A stretch of DNA of 64,000 bases from Alphaproteobacteria bacterium (GTDB lineage Bacteria; Pseudomonadota; Alphaproteobacteria; DSM-16000; Inquilinaceae), in assembly GCA_028277405.1 (NCBI GenBank), contig JANQGH010000100.1:310001-374000 (forward strand). Reading direction: 5' to 3'. The position numbers and the translations under genes are program-made. This document shows, piece after piece, positions 35,174-43,067 of the stretch (position 1 is the stretch's first letter; every line of letters starts with the position of its first letter). The notes below the pieces were generated by a model. The model had not been told where the DNA came from and ran no database searches. It saw nothing but the letters and a program-made list of their open reading frames with translations.

Positions 35174-36121
35174 CTAGGCGGGAAAGCTCCGCTCGATCAG
35201 ATCCAGCGTTTGCATGGCCGGCAGGCATTGGGCGATGCTGGCGTTCGGTTCGCGGCCCCCCTTGATCGCAGCAATGAATTCGCGGTCGATCAGTTCGATG
35301 CCGTTGGACGAGACCGCCACCCCGCTGAGGTCGATCGGGTTTTCGTTACCGTCGACGAGGTCGTCATAGCGGGCGATGTAGGTGCCGTTGTCGCAGATAT
35401 AGCGAAAGAAGGTGCCGAACGGGCCGTCATTGTTGAACGACAGGGACAGGGTGCAGATCGCGCCGGACGGCACCTTCATGCCGATGGCCATGTCCATGGC
35501 GATGCCCATGTCCTTGTGCGGCGGGCCCTGCAGGCCGAAGGCTTGGTCGACCGTCTCGCCGGTCTGGTACTGGAACAGGTCGACCGTGTGACAGGCATGG
35601 TGCCACAGCAGATGGTCGGTCCAGGACCGAGGCTGGCCCAGCGCGTTCAGATTGCTGCGGCGGAAGAAGAAGGTCTGCACCTCAAGCTGCTGGATGGTCA
35701 GGTCGCCCGCGTCGATCCTGTTGCGCAGCCATTGATGGCTGGGGTTGAAGCGGCGGACGTGGCCAGCCATGGCGACGACGCCGAACTCCCGCTGCGCCTG
35801 GACGACGGCCTCCGACGCCGCCAGGCTCTCGGCCATCGGGATTTCGACCAGCACATGCTTGCCGGCGCGCATGCAGGCGATGGCCTGTTCGGCGTGCAGC
35901 GGGGTCGGTGTGGCCAGGATGACGCCATCGACATCGTCGCGCGCCAGGCTTTCCCCCAGATCCTTGGTGGCGTGGCCGATGCCGCGTTCGCGCGCGAACG
36001 TGTCGATATCGTCCGGCGCGCCGCCGACGACCGAGACGACCTCCGCCTCCTCGATCTGGGCCAGGGCGTCCAGATGCTTGCGCCCGAACGCGCCGGCCGC
36101 ACCGGCGACGCATAGCCTCAC
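35174..36121 (-). CDS. ligC: LigC, 4-carboxy-2-hydroxymuconate-6-semialdehyde dehydrogenase
   Basis: 315-residue Gfo/Idh/MocA oxidoreductase of the same length and layout as sphingomonad LigC. LigC oxidises the ring-opened CHMS hemiacetal to 2-pyrone-4,6-dicarboxylate with NADP. The N-terminal Rossmann turn is AGAAGAFGRKHLD; EIPMAES, GHVRRFNPSHQ, RSWTDHLLWHHACHTVDL and FNNDGPFGTFFRYI are strongly LigC-like. It starts inside the ligB stop (ATGA), confirming the pathway context. Confidence 0.9.
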   Translation of the reverse strand: MRLCVAGAAGAFGRKHLDALAQIEEAEVVSVVGGAPDDIDTFARERGIGHATKDLGESLARDDVDGVILATPTPLHAEQAIACMRAGKHVLVEIPMAESLAASEAVVQAQREFGVVAMAGHVRRFNPSHQWLRNRIDAGDLTIQQLEVQTFFFRRSNLNALGQPRSWTDHLLWHHACHTVDLFQYQTGETVDQAFGLQGPPHKDMGIAMDMAIGMKVPSGAICTLSLSFNNDGPFGTFFRYICDNGTYIARYDDLVDGNENPIDLSGVAVSSNGIELIDREFIAAIKGGREPNASIAQCLPAMQTLDLIERSFPA

Positions 36122-36960
36122 GGCTGGTTCTCAAGCACGATCAGGCCGGCGGCCGTGTTGGATGCCGGAATGTGATAGTGGCGATAGACCTCCTTAACGT
36201 CGTCGGCCAGGGCGCCGCGCATGATCAGCCACATCACCAGCTCGATGCCCTCGGACCCCGCCTCGCGCAGGTATTCGGTGTGGCTGAGCTTGGTCAGGCG
36301 ATCGACGTCGCCGGTCATGCCGTCCAGGAACGCCGTGTCGAACGCCTTGTTCACAAGGCCGGCCCGCTCGCCCTGAAGCTGGTGCGACATGCCGCCGGTT
36401 CCGAAGATGACGACCTTCAGATCCTCGTCGAAGCTCTCCACCGCCCGCCGGATCGCACGGCCGAGATTGAAGCAGCGATGCCCGGTCGGTGGCGGATATT
36501 GCACCACGTTAACGGCCAGGGGGATGACCTTGAAGGGCCAGGCCTCCGGCTGGCCGCAGGCGATCGACAGCGGCACGGTCAGCCCGTGATCGACCGGCAT
36601 CTCGTTGGCGATGGTCATGTCGAACTCGTCGAGGATCAGCGATTCCGCCAGATGCCAGGCCAGTCTCGGATGCCCCTCGACGACCGGCACCTGGCGCGGC
36701 CCATAGCCTTCGTCGGCGGGCTGGAATTCCGGCGCGACGCCGATGGTGAAGGTCGGGATCAGTTCCAGCGAGAAGGCCGAGGCGTGGTCGTTGAAGACGA
36801 CGATCACGACGTCCGGATTGGTCTCGGCCAGCCACTCCCGCGCCGCGCCATAACCGTCGAACAGCGGCTTCCAATAGGGTGTCTGGGTCTTGTCGTGGTC
36901 CATTGCCGCGCCGATGGCCGGCACGTGCGACGTGCCCAGCCCCGCTATGATTTTGGCCAT
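36118..36960 (-). CDS. ligB: Protocatechuate 4,5-dioxygenase beta subunit LigB
   Basis: 280-residue type II extradiol dioxygenase subunit holding the Fe(II). Ligand counterparts are H12 (GTSHVP), H59 (FNDH) and the Glu in SEGIELVMW; the catalytic His is in GMSHQL. It cleaves protocatechuate next to the hydroxyls (4,5) to CHMS. Its ATG overlaps the ligA stop (TAATG). Confidence 0.93.
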   Translation of the reverse strand: MAKIIAGLGTSHVPAIGAAMDHDKTQTPYWKPLFDGYGAAREWLAETNPDVVIVVFNDHASAFSLELIPTFTIGVAPEFQPADEGYGPRQVPVVEGHPRLAWHLAESLILDEFDMTIANEMPVDHGLTVPLSIACGQPEAWPFKVIPLAVNVVQYPPPTGHRCFNLGRAIRRAVESFDEDLKVVIFGTGGMSHQLQGERAGLVNKAFDTAFLDGMTGDVDRLTKLSHTEYLREAGSEGIELVMWLIMRGALADDVKEVYRHYHIPASNTAAGLIVLENQP

Positions 36961-37349
36961 TACTGCTGCTCCGAGGTGTAGCGGTTGCCGTCGATCGGGC
37001 GGCCGCCATCGATCATCATCTGGCGGAATTCCTCTTCCGTGATGCCGGACATGGCGCCGCCGACGGCCTGCATGGTCAGCCGGTCGAAGATCGCCAGCTT
37101 GAAGGTGTAGTAGATGTTGCCGCCCAGCCGCAGCATGCCCAGCCAGTCGCGCTCCTTGATCGCCTTGATCATGTCGTCTGTCAGCGGATACTTCGCCAGG
37201 TAGGCGTCGGGGTCGGCGCGAAACGCGTCGCGGTTTTCCGGCTTGTTCAGCGACATGCAGAACATGTTCAGGTGATAGCCCTTCTGGCTGTGCTCCCCAT
37301 CGAACACGTACGTGCCGGGGATGTCGGCATAGTCCTTCTTCGGTTTCAT
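36960..37349 (-). CDS. ligA: Protocatechuate 4,5-dioxygenase alpha subunit LigA
   Basis: 129-residue small subunit that closes the LigB active site. The start MKPKKDYADIPGTYVFD and HLNMFCMSLNKPENRDAF, then KAIKERDWLGMLRLGGNIYY, match the family. Alpha and beta as separate genes argue for a PCA enzyme rather than the fused gallate dioxygenase. The start overlaps the upstream dehydrogenase stop (ATGA). Confidence 0.93.
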   Translation of the reverse strand: MKPKKDYADIPGTYVFDGEHSQKGYHLNMFCMSLNKPENRDAFRADPDAYLAKYPLTDDMIKAIKERDWLGMLRLGGNIYYTFKLAIFDRLTMQAVGGAMSGITEEEFRQMMIDGGRPIDGNRYTSEQQ

Positions 37350-38260
37350 GGCAGTGCCCGTAGTTTCGTGTCGGGTTTCAGGGCCGCCAGGATGGTGTCG
37401 GCCCGGGATTGATAGCTGTCTTCGGCAAGATCGATGGCGAGGGAGCCGATCGCGGCCTGCCAATCGGCGGCGGCGCGCGTCATCGGCCCGTCGAGGCCAA
37501 GCTCGTTCAAGGCGGCCTCGACCTCACCCATCTCGGCGGCGCGGCGCGCGCCGTGCGTGGCCACCCGTTCCAACATGTAGGAGGCGGTCTTCGGCCAGTC
37601 GATGCCGGGAAACGTCTTGGCCAATGAGGAGAGGACCGTTTCGTCAACCCCAGCCAGACGCCCGGCGAGCATGCATTCGGCCATCAGGGCCTCAAGGCCC
37701 TTGATCATGATCGAACGCACCATCTTGACCGACGAGGCCGTGCCGACAGGGCCTTCCGCTAGGTCGGCGACCATGTCCAGGTCGGCCAGTTCTCCGAGCG
37801 CCGAGGACGCGTGCGCCCCGCTGACCAGCAGCGGTGTCTTGTGCCCCGCCGTGGAGACGGGCGCCATGATGGCGACATCGACATAGCGCCCGCCGGCCCC
37901 GTCGATGACCGACGCCGCCCGCCTCTTGGTACCGGGGGAGCACGAGTTGCCATCGAGATAGAGCGCGCTTGGCATCAGCCGCGCGGCTGCGGCTTGCGCG
38001 GCGACTAGGGCTTGATCGGGTGTCACCAGGGAGAACACCAGCGGTATTCCGTCGAGCGCTTCGTCGAGCGTGGCGCCACCGGTCACGGTATCAGCCGCAA
38101 AATCGGCCTGCTTTGCCGCACGAACGGCAGCGTTCGGTGAGTCCGTCTTGACGTCGTAGGCGGTGCAGTCGACAGACGCCCTGCCACGCCAGCCTGCCGC
38201 GAACGCTGATGCCGCTTCACCGAAGCCGATGAAGGCTACTCTCGCTGTTTCCTCGGTCAT
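37346..38260 (-). CDS. NAD(P)-dependent dehydrogenase with DUF1932 domain, first gene of the lig operon
   Basis: 304-residue 6-phosphogluconate-dehydrogenase-like protein. The N-terminal Rossmann fold begins ARVAFIGFGEAASAFA (GxGxxxxxFA) and the all-helical DUF1932 C-domain contains SSVKMVRSIMIKGLEALMAE and EVEAALNELGL. It is translationally coupled to ligA, so it belongs to the PCA pathway operon, but no known step of 4,5-cleavage needs it. It may handle a side-product or an alternative substrate (inference). Confidence 0.82.
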   Translation of the reverse strand: MTEETARVAFIGFGEAASAFAAGWRGRASVDCTAYDVKTDSPNAAVRAAKQADFAADTVTGGATLDEALDGIPLVFSLVTPDQALVAAQAAAARLMPSALYLDGNSCSPGTKRRAASVIDGAGGRYVDVAIMAPVSTAGHKTPLLVSGAHASSALGELADLDMVADLAEGPVGTASSVKMVRSIMIKGLEALMAECMLAGRLAGVDETVLSSLAKTFPGIDWPKTASYMLERVATHGARRAAEMGEVEAALNELGLDGPMTRAAADWQAAIGSLAIDLAEDSYQSRADTILAALKPDTKLRALP

Positions 38261-38309
38261 GAAAGGGCCAGGCAAGCTCCGCGCCAGCATCTCATCGCCG
38301 GGGGAGCCT

Positions 38310-38370
38310 ATCATTCGGTTGATGTCGGACCAAATTCAATGACAGAGGTCGCTATTCGTTTTTTGAATAG
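38310..38370 (-). promoter_or_regulatory. Promoter and LysR-type box for the ligABC operon
   Basis: CTATTC-N7-GAATAG (38352-38370) contains ATTC-N7-GAAT, a textbook LTTR T-N11-A site. On the minus strand it is followed by TTGAAT (38334-38339), an 18-nt spacer and AATGAT (38310-38315), a plausible -35/-10 pair. The box centre falls about 58 nt upstream of the predicted start, close to the normal -65 LTTR position. Confidence 0.6.
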
Positions 38371-38389
38371 TTTCGGACAGACACATCCG

Positions 38390-39592
38390 TCAGGCCGAGG
38401 CCCGCCGGACACAGTCGATGAACATCTCTTGTGTTGCCGTCGGCCGCCAGTCCCGCCGAAACGTCAGCCCGATCGGCCGCTCAGTCGGCCCGAGATCGAC
38501 GTCGAGATGGGTCAACAATCCGACATCTTCCTCGTGGCGGATTTGGTGGCGCGAGATCAAGGTCAGCCGATCGCTGTTGAGCAAGAGGCCGCGCACGAGA
38601 ACCAGCGAACTGGACTCGATGATGCCCGCAGGGTCGTCGCCATCGAACAGTCGATCGAAGTGGTCGCGCGTCGGCGTGCCGCGGCGGGGTACGACCCAAG
38701 GATAGTTGGCCAGTTGCTGTCTCGTGATCCGCTTGTGCGGCCCCAAGGGATGATTTGTCCGCCCGACGACGGCAAGCGCGTCGAGAAACAGCGTCTCCTG
38801 ACGTACGTCGTCGATCGGCACGGGCTCTCGGAGGGCGCCGATCAGAAGGTCGATCTCGCCGTGGCGCAGGCCATGCAAAAGGTCGTCATACGGCCCGTCG
38901 ACGACGCTGATGCGTACGTCCGGGCGGTTGGACAGCATGTCGTGGATGGAGCGCGGCAGGATGTAGCTGCGCGCCAGTGGCATGGTGCCGATGACGATGC
39001 GGCCCGTATCGCGCCCTTGAAGCGCCGTCACCTCGTGCGTGCCTTGATCCAGTTCCGCGAAGGCCAGCTTGGCGAACTGCACCAGCAGGCGCGCGGGCTT
39101 GGTCAGGGCGATGCCTTGGCTGTGCCGTTCGAACAGCCGCATCCCCGCCAAGCGTTCGAGATCGCGTGCCGCGCGGTGAAGCGAGGGTTGCGAGATGCCC
39201 ACGGCGCGGGCCGCCAGGCTGAAATTGCCGGTATCCGCAACGGCGATCAGGGCGCGCAACTGGGCGCTGGTCAGCAATTGTTCGAAATGGGCAAAGCCCC
39301 TGGATCCGCTCTTTTGGCCCAGCCGACGGCCTTGCTGGGCGCCGGTTTCGATGAGCCGCAGGGCGCGATCGACGCGCTCATGAAACAGCGCGCCCGCCTG
39401 GGTCGCGAACATGCCGGCGCTGCGCCGCTCGAATAGCGGCAGCCCGAGTTGGCCTTCCAGCTTGGTGATCGCTTGTGTGATCGCCGGCTGCGACAGGTGT
39501 ACGCGTTCAGCCGCCTGGCTGACGCTCTGGCAGCGTACGACCTCGCGAAACGCTCGCAGATGCCGCAGATTGGCTGTCCGAATGTCCATCAT
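38390..39592 (-). CDS. LysR-type regulator with two tandem N-terminal HTH domains
   Basis: 400-residue LTTR, about 100 residues longer than usual. Residues 10-68 are a winged HTH (LRAFREVVRCQSVSQAAER, LSQPAITQAITKLEGQLGLPLFERR). Residues 108-168 are a second, similar HTH (LRALIAVADTGNFSLAARA, ISQPSLHRAARDLERLAGMRLFERH). The effector-binding domain follows from about 195. It lies between the ligABC arm and the galB-pobA arm and is their obvious regulator. The start is one of two adjacent ATGs; an upstream in-frame GTG is possible. Confidence 0.9.
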   Translation of the reverse strand: MMDIRTANLRHLRAFREVVRCQSVSQAAERVHLSQPAITQAITKLEGQLGLPLFERRSAGMFATQAGALFHERVDRALRLIETGAQQGRRLGQKSGSRGFAHFEQLLTSAQLRALIAVADTGNFSLAARAVGISQPSLHRAARDLERLAGMRLFERHSQGIALTKPARLLVQFAKLAFAELDQGTHEVTALQGRDTGRIVIGTMPLARSYILPRSIHDMLSNRPDVRISVVDGPYDDLLHGLRHGEIDLLIGALREPVPIDDVRQETLFLDALAVVGRTNHPLGPHKRITRQQLANYPWVVPRRGTPTRDHFDRLFDGDDPAGIIESSSLVLVRGLLLNSDRLTLISRHQIRHEEDVGLLTHLDVDLGPTERPIGLTFRRDWRPTATQEMFIDCVRRASA

Positions 39593-39605
39593 GCTGGGCG
39601 CCACT

Positions 39606-39620
39606 ATAGCAAAACCTTAT
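39606..39620. promoter_or_regulatory. Candidate LysR-type box between lysR and galB
   Basis: ATAGCAAAACCTTAT fits T-N11-A and, read on the other strand, agrees with the ligABC box at 9 of 15 positions. It lies 13 nt upstream of the lysR start and about 80 nt upstream of galB, so it could mediate both autoregulation and activation of the galB operon. Arms are imperfect. Confidence 0.4.
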
Positions 39621-39698
39621 TGTGTGACACCGGGATTCGAATGGTCGTTGCGCGGATGTTGACCGACAGTGAAGGTCGGATCCCCGGGGAGGCGGTTC

Positions 39699-40430
39699 AT
39701 GACCGACAAAAAGACGGCGCTGGTGATCAGCGCCCATGCGGCCGATTTCGTCTGGCGCGCCGGCGGCGCCATCGCCTTGCATCAACAGCGCGGCTATGAG
39801 GTCACGATCGTCTGCCTGTCCTATGGCGAGCGGGGGGAGTCCGCCAAGCTGTGGAAGCAGGGGGCCACGCTCGAAGAGGTGAAGGCCGCCAGACGCGTTG
39901 AGGCCGAGGCGGCCGCCCAGGCGCTCGATGCCCACGACATTCAGTTCTTCGATCTCGGCGACTACCCGTTGGAGTTGGATCGCGACGCGAAGTTCCGGCT
40001 GGTCGATGTCATCCGCGCGGTTCAGCCCAGCTTCATGCTCAGCCACTCGCTCTATGACCCTTATAACACCGACCACATGTATGCGACCAAGGTGGCGATG
40101 GAGTGCCGTATGATCGCCCAGGCCTGGGGCCACAATCCGGGCGAGAAGGTCTTGGGCGCGCCGCAGCTCTATCTGTTCGAGCCGCACCAGACCGAGCAGA
40201 TGGGCTGGAAGCCCGACGTCTTCCTGGACATCACCGAGGTCTGGGACAAGAAGCGCGCGGCCATCGAGTGTATGGCCGGCCAGGAGCATCTCTGGGCCTA
40301 CTACACCAACGTTGCCGAGAATCGCGGTAACCATTTCCGGCGCAATTCCGGCGGCCAGGCCGGCGGCCGCAACGCGCGCTATGCGGAGGGCTTTCAGTCG
40401 ATCTATCCGCGCACGGTGGATGAACTCTGA
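39699..40430 (+). CDS. galB: 4-oxalomesaconate hydratase GalB (PIG-L type)
   Basis: 243-residue zinc-dependent hydratase of the PIG-L/LmbE fold. The family AHPDDE motif appears as AHAADFVWRAGGA, the GalB variant, followed by VVCLSYGERGESAKLW; His residues in HSLYDPYNTDH and PHQTEQ complete the site. It hydrates 4-oxalomesaconate to 4-carboxy-4-hydroxy-2-oxoadipate. Sphingomonads use the unrelated amidohydrolase LigJ for this step. GGGGAGG precedes the ATG. Confidence 0.9.
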   Translation: MTDKKTALVISAHAADFVWRAGGAIALHQQRGYEVTIVCLSYGERGESAKLWKQGATLEEVKAARRVEAEAAAQALDAHDIQFFDLGDYPLELDRDAKFRLVDVIRAVQPSFMLSHSLYDPYNTDHMYATKVAMECRMIAQAWGHNPGEKVLGAPQLYLFEPHQTEQMGWKPDVFLDITEVWDKKRAAIECMAGQEHLWAYYTNVAENRGNHFRRNSGGQAGGRNARYAEGFQSIYPRTVDEL

Positions 40431-41101
40431 TGGGCGTCGTGGTCCAGACCATCCCGCGTGCCGACCCGGACATCGTGAAGGCGCTGGGCGACTGTGGCGT
40501 CGCGACCGTGCACGAAGCACAAGGCAGAACGGGGCTGCTCGCCTCCTACATGCGGCCGATCTATTCCGGTGCCAAGGTTGGCGCGTCGGCGGTGACGATC
40601 CTGGCGCCGCCCGGTGACAACTGGATGCTGCATGTCGCGATCGAACAGCTCACACCGGGGGATATCCTGGTGCTGGCGACAACATCGCCCTCAGACGCGG
40701 GCTATTTCGGCGATCTGCTGGCGACGTCGGCAAAGGCACGCGGCTGTCTGGGCCTGGTCATCGATGCCGGGGTCCGCGACGTTGCGGACTTGACCGAGAT
40801 GGGCTTTCCGGTCTGGTCGAAGGCGGTGTGCGCCCAGGGCACGGTCAAGGAGACGATTGGATCGGTCAATGTCCCCATTGTTTGCGCGGGCGCGATGGTC
40901 ACCCCCGGCGATATCGTCGTGGCGGACGATGACGGCGTTTGTGTTGTGCGGCGGGAAGACGGCGAACGGGTGCTGGCCAAGGCGCGCGACCGGCTGGCCA
41001 AGGAGGACGACAAGCGTGCCCGTCTGGCCGCCGGCGAACTGGGGCTCGACCTCTACAACATGCGTCGGCGACTGGCGGAAAAGGGCCTGAAATATGTCTG
41101 A
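40430..41101 (+). CDS. ligK: 4-carboxy-4-hydroxy-2-oxoadipate aldolase LigK/GalC
   Basis: 223-residue class II aldolase of the RraA/HMG-aldolase family. The DAGVRD motif (112-117) supplies the catalytic Arg and a metal-binding Asp; GGDLLATSAKARG-like GYFGDLLATSAKARG precedes it. It splits the substrate to pyruvate and oxaloacetate, the last pathway step. Its ATG overlaps the galB stop (TGATG). Confidence 0.92.
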   Translation: MGVVVQTIPRADPDIVKALGDCGVATVHEAQGRTGLLASYMRPIYSGAKVGASAVTILAPPGDNWMLHVAIEQLTPGDILVLATTSPSDAGYFGDLLATSAKARGCLGLVIDAGVRDVADLTEMGFPVWSKAVCAQGTVKETIGSVNVPIVCAGAMVTPGDIVVADDDGVCVVRREDGERVLAKARDRLAKEDDKRARLAAGELGLDLYNMRRRLAEKGLKYV

Positions 41102-42167
41102 TGCCGCGCCGTGCATGTGGATGCGCGGCGGCACCTCAAAGGGCGGCTTTTTTCTCGCCGACGATCTGCCGGCGGACGCGGCAGCGCGCGACGCCTTCCT
41201 GCTGGGGGTCATGGGCTCGCCCGACCCGCGACAGATCGACGGGATGGGCGGTGCGGACCCTTTGACGTCGAAGGTCGCGGTGGTGAAGCGGTCGGCGCGC
41301 GATGGCATCGATGTCGACTATCTTTTCCTGCAGGTCTTCGTCGATCGGCCGATCGTCACTGACGCCCAGAATTGCGGGAATATGCTGGCCGGTGTCGGCC
41401 CGTTCGCCATCGAGCGCGGGCTGATCGCGACGCAGGGCGACGAAACCAAGGTCGCCATCTTCATGGAAAATACCGAGCAGGTGGCCGTCGCCCGCGTACA
41501 AACGCCCGGGGGCGTCGTTTCGTACAACGGCGAGGCCCGGATTGACGGTGTCCCTGGTGCGTCGGCCCCGGTGCCGCTGAGTTTTCGGGACACGGCCGGG
41601 TCAAGCTGCGGTGCCCTGCTGCCGACCGGCAGCGCGGTCGACGTCTTTGACGGTGTCGAGGTCACCTGCATCGACAACGGCATGCCGACGGTGGTCTTGC
41701 TGGCCAGCGATTTTGGTCTGGCGGGGGATGAGGCCCGGGAAGACCTCGACGCGAACGTCGCGCTGAAGGAGCGTCTGGAGTCGATCCGCCTGCAGGCAGG
41801 CCCGGTGATGAACCTTGGCGACGTCAAGGATTTGTCCGTGCCCAAGATGAGTTTGGTCAGCCCGCCCCGGCACGGTGGCGCGATCTCGACGCGCACCTTC
41901 ATTCCCCATCGCTGCCACGCGTCGATCGGCGTGCTGGGGGCGGTGAGCGTCGCGACGGCGTGCCTGCAGCCGGTCGCGCCCGCGGCGTCGATCGCCAATA
42001 TCCCGGCGGGGCGGGTGAAGGATCTGGCCATCGAACACCCGATCGGCGCCTCGGTCGTTCAGGTGACGATCGGCGAGGCTGGCGATGTCGCTGACGCGGC
42101 CATCCTGCGGACGGCGCGGAAGCTGTTCGACGGTGTGGTGTTCGCCGCACCGACGGGGGACGCCTGA
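41094..42167 (+). CDS. ligU: 4-oxalomesaconate tautomerase LigU/GalD
   Basis: 357-residue PrpF-family isomerase. The N-terminus CMWMRGGTSKGGFFLADDLP and the QIDGMGGADPLTSKVAVV block are the PrpF/LigU signature; NCGNMLAGVGPFAIE follows. It shifts the double bond of 4-oxalomesaconate (enol/keto) so GalB can hydrate it. It overlaps ligK by 8 nt. Confidence 0.92.
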   Translation: MSDAAPCMWMRGGTSKGGFFLADDLPADAAARDAFLLGVMGSPDPRQIDGMGGADPLTSKVAVVKRSARDGIDVDYLFLQVFVDRPIVTDAQNCGNMLAGVGPFAIERGLIATQGDETKVAIFMENTEQVAVARVQTPGGVVSYNGEARIDGVPGASAPVPLSFRDTAGSSCGALLPTGSAVDVFDGVEVTCIDNGMPTVVLLASDFGLAGDEAREDLDANVALKERLESIRLQAGPVMNLGDVKDLSVPKMSLVSPPRHGGAISTRTFIPHRCHASIGVLGAVSVATACLQPVAPAASIANIPAGRVKDLAIEHPIGASVVQVTIGEAGDVADAAILRTARKLFDGVVFAAPTGDA

Positions 42168-43039
42168 TGGACCCGGACTATCTGCCGTTTCATCCCAACC
42201 CGTCGCAGCCGGCCTTCGTTCCGCCGGCCGGTGCTGTCGACGCCCATTGCCATGTCTTCGGTCCCGCCGACCGGTTCCCTTACGCGCCTGAGCGCAAATA
42301 CACGCCGTGCGACGCGCCCAAGGATACGCTGTTCGCCCTGCGCGACCATCTCGGGTTTGCCCGCAACGTCATCGTCCAGGCGTCCTGCCACGGCCGCGAC
42401 AACCGCGCGTTGGTCGATGCGCTGCGGTCCGCCGGGGATCTGGCGCGCGGTGTTGCCGTGGTTGGGCCCGACATCTCAGCCGAAGAGCTTCAGGCGATGG
42501 ACGCGGCGGGTGTGCGCGCCGTGCGCTTCAACTTCGTCAAACGGCTGGTCGACGCCACGCCGAAGAGCGTGTTCACGGGCATCGCGGAGAAGATCGCCCC
42601 GCTGGGCTGGCACATCGTGGTCTATTTCGAGGCCGCCGATCTGGCTGAGCTGACACCGTTCCTGACCAGCCTGCCTGGCACGATCGTGATCGACCATATG
42701 GGCCGGCCGGACACCGCCAAGGGTGTCGATCATCCCGATTTCGACCGGTTCATGACCCTGCTGGCCGATCATCCCCGGTTCTGGACCAAGGTGAGTTGCC
42801 CGGAGCGGCTGACGATTGACGGGCCGCCCTACGACGATGTGGTTCCGTTCGGCCGGACGCTTGTCGAGGCCTTCCCCGACCGCGTGTTGTGGGGCACCGA
42901 TTGGCCGCACCCCAACATGAAATCCCACATTCCGGACGACGGCGCGCTGGTCGATTTCATTCCCCGGATCGCGCCTGAAGCAGCCCAGCGACAGGCCCTG
43001 CTGGTCGACAATCCGATGCGTCTCTATTGGTCAGAATAG
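42167..43039 (+). CDS. ligI: 2-pyrone-4,6-dicarboxylate lactonase LigI
   Basis: 290-residue amidohydrolase-superfamily lactonase opening PDC to 4-oxalomesaconate. VDAHCHVFGP gives the HxH pair (H27, H29); VIDHMGRP and the Asp in LWGTDWPHPN complete the active site. LigI works without a tightly bound metal. ATG overlaps the ligU stop (TGATG). Confidence 0.93.
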   Translation: MDPDYLPFHPNPSQPAFVPPAGAVDAHCHVFGPADRFPYAPERKYTPCDAPKDTLFALRDHLGFARNVIVQASCHGRDNRALVDALRSAGDLARGVAVVGPDISAEELQAMDAAGVRAVRFNFVKRLVDATPKSVFTGIAEKIAPLGWHIVVYFEAADLAELTPFLTSLPGTIVIDHMGRPDTAKGVDHPDFDRFMTLLADHPRFWTKVSCPERLTIDGPPYDDVVPFGRTLVEAFPDRVLWGTDWPHPNMKSHIPDDGALVDFIPRIAPEAAQRQALLVDNPMRLYWSE

Positions 43040-43067
43040 AGGCGCGATCGATGAAGAAGAGCGAACA

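Noticed and set aside
39632..39646. ATTCGAAT near galB resembling a tRNA T-arm
   Set aside because: The flanking bases cannot form the 5-bp T-stem and no anticodon or acceptor arm is found.
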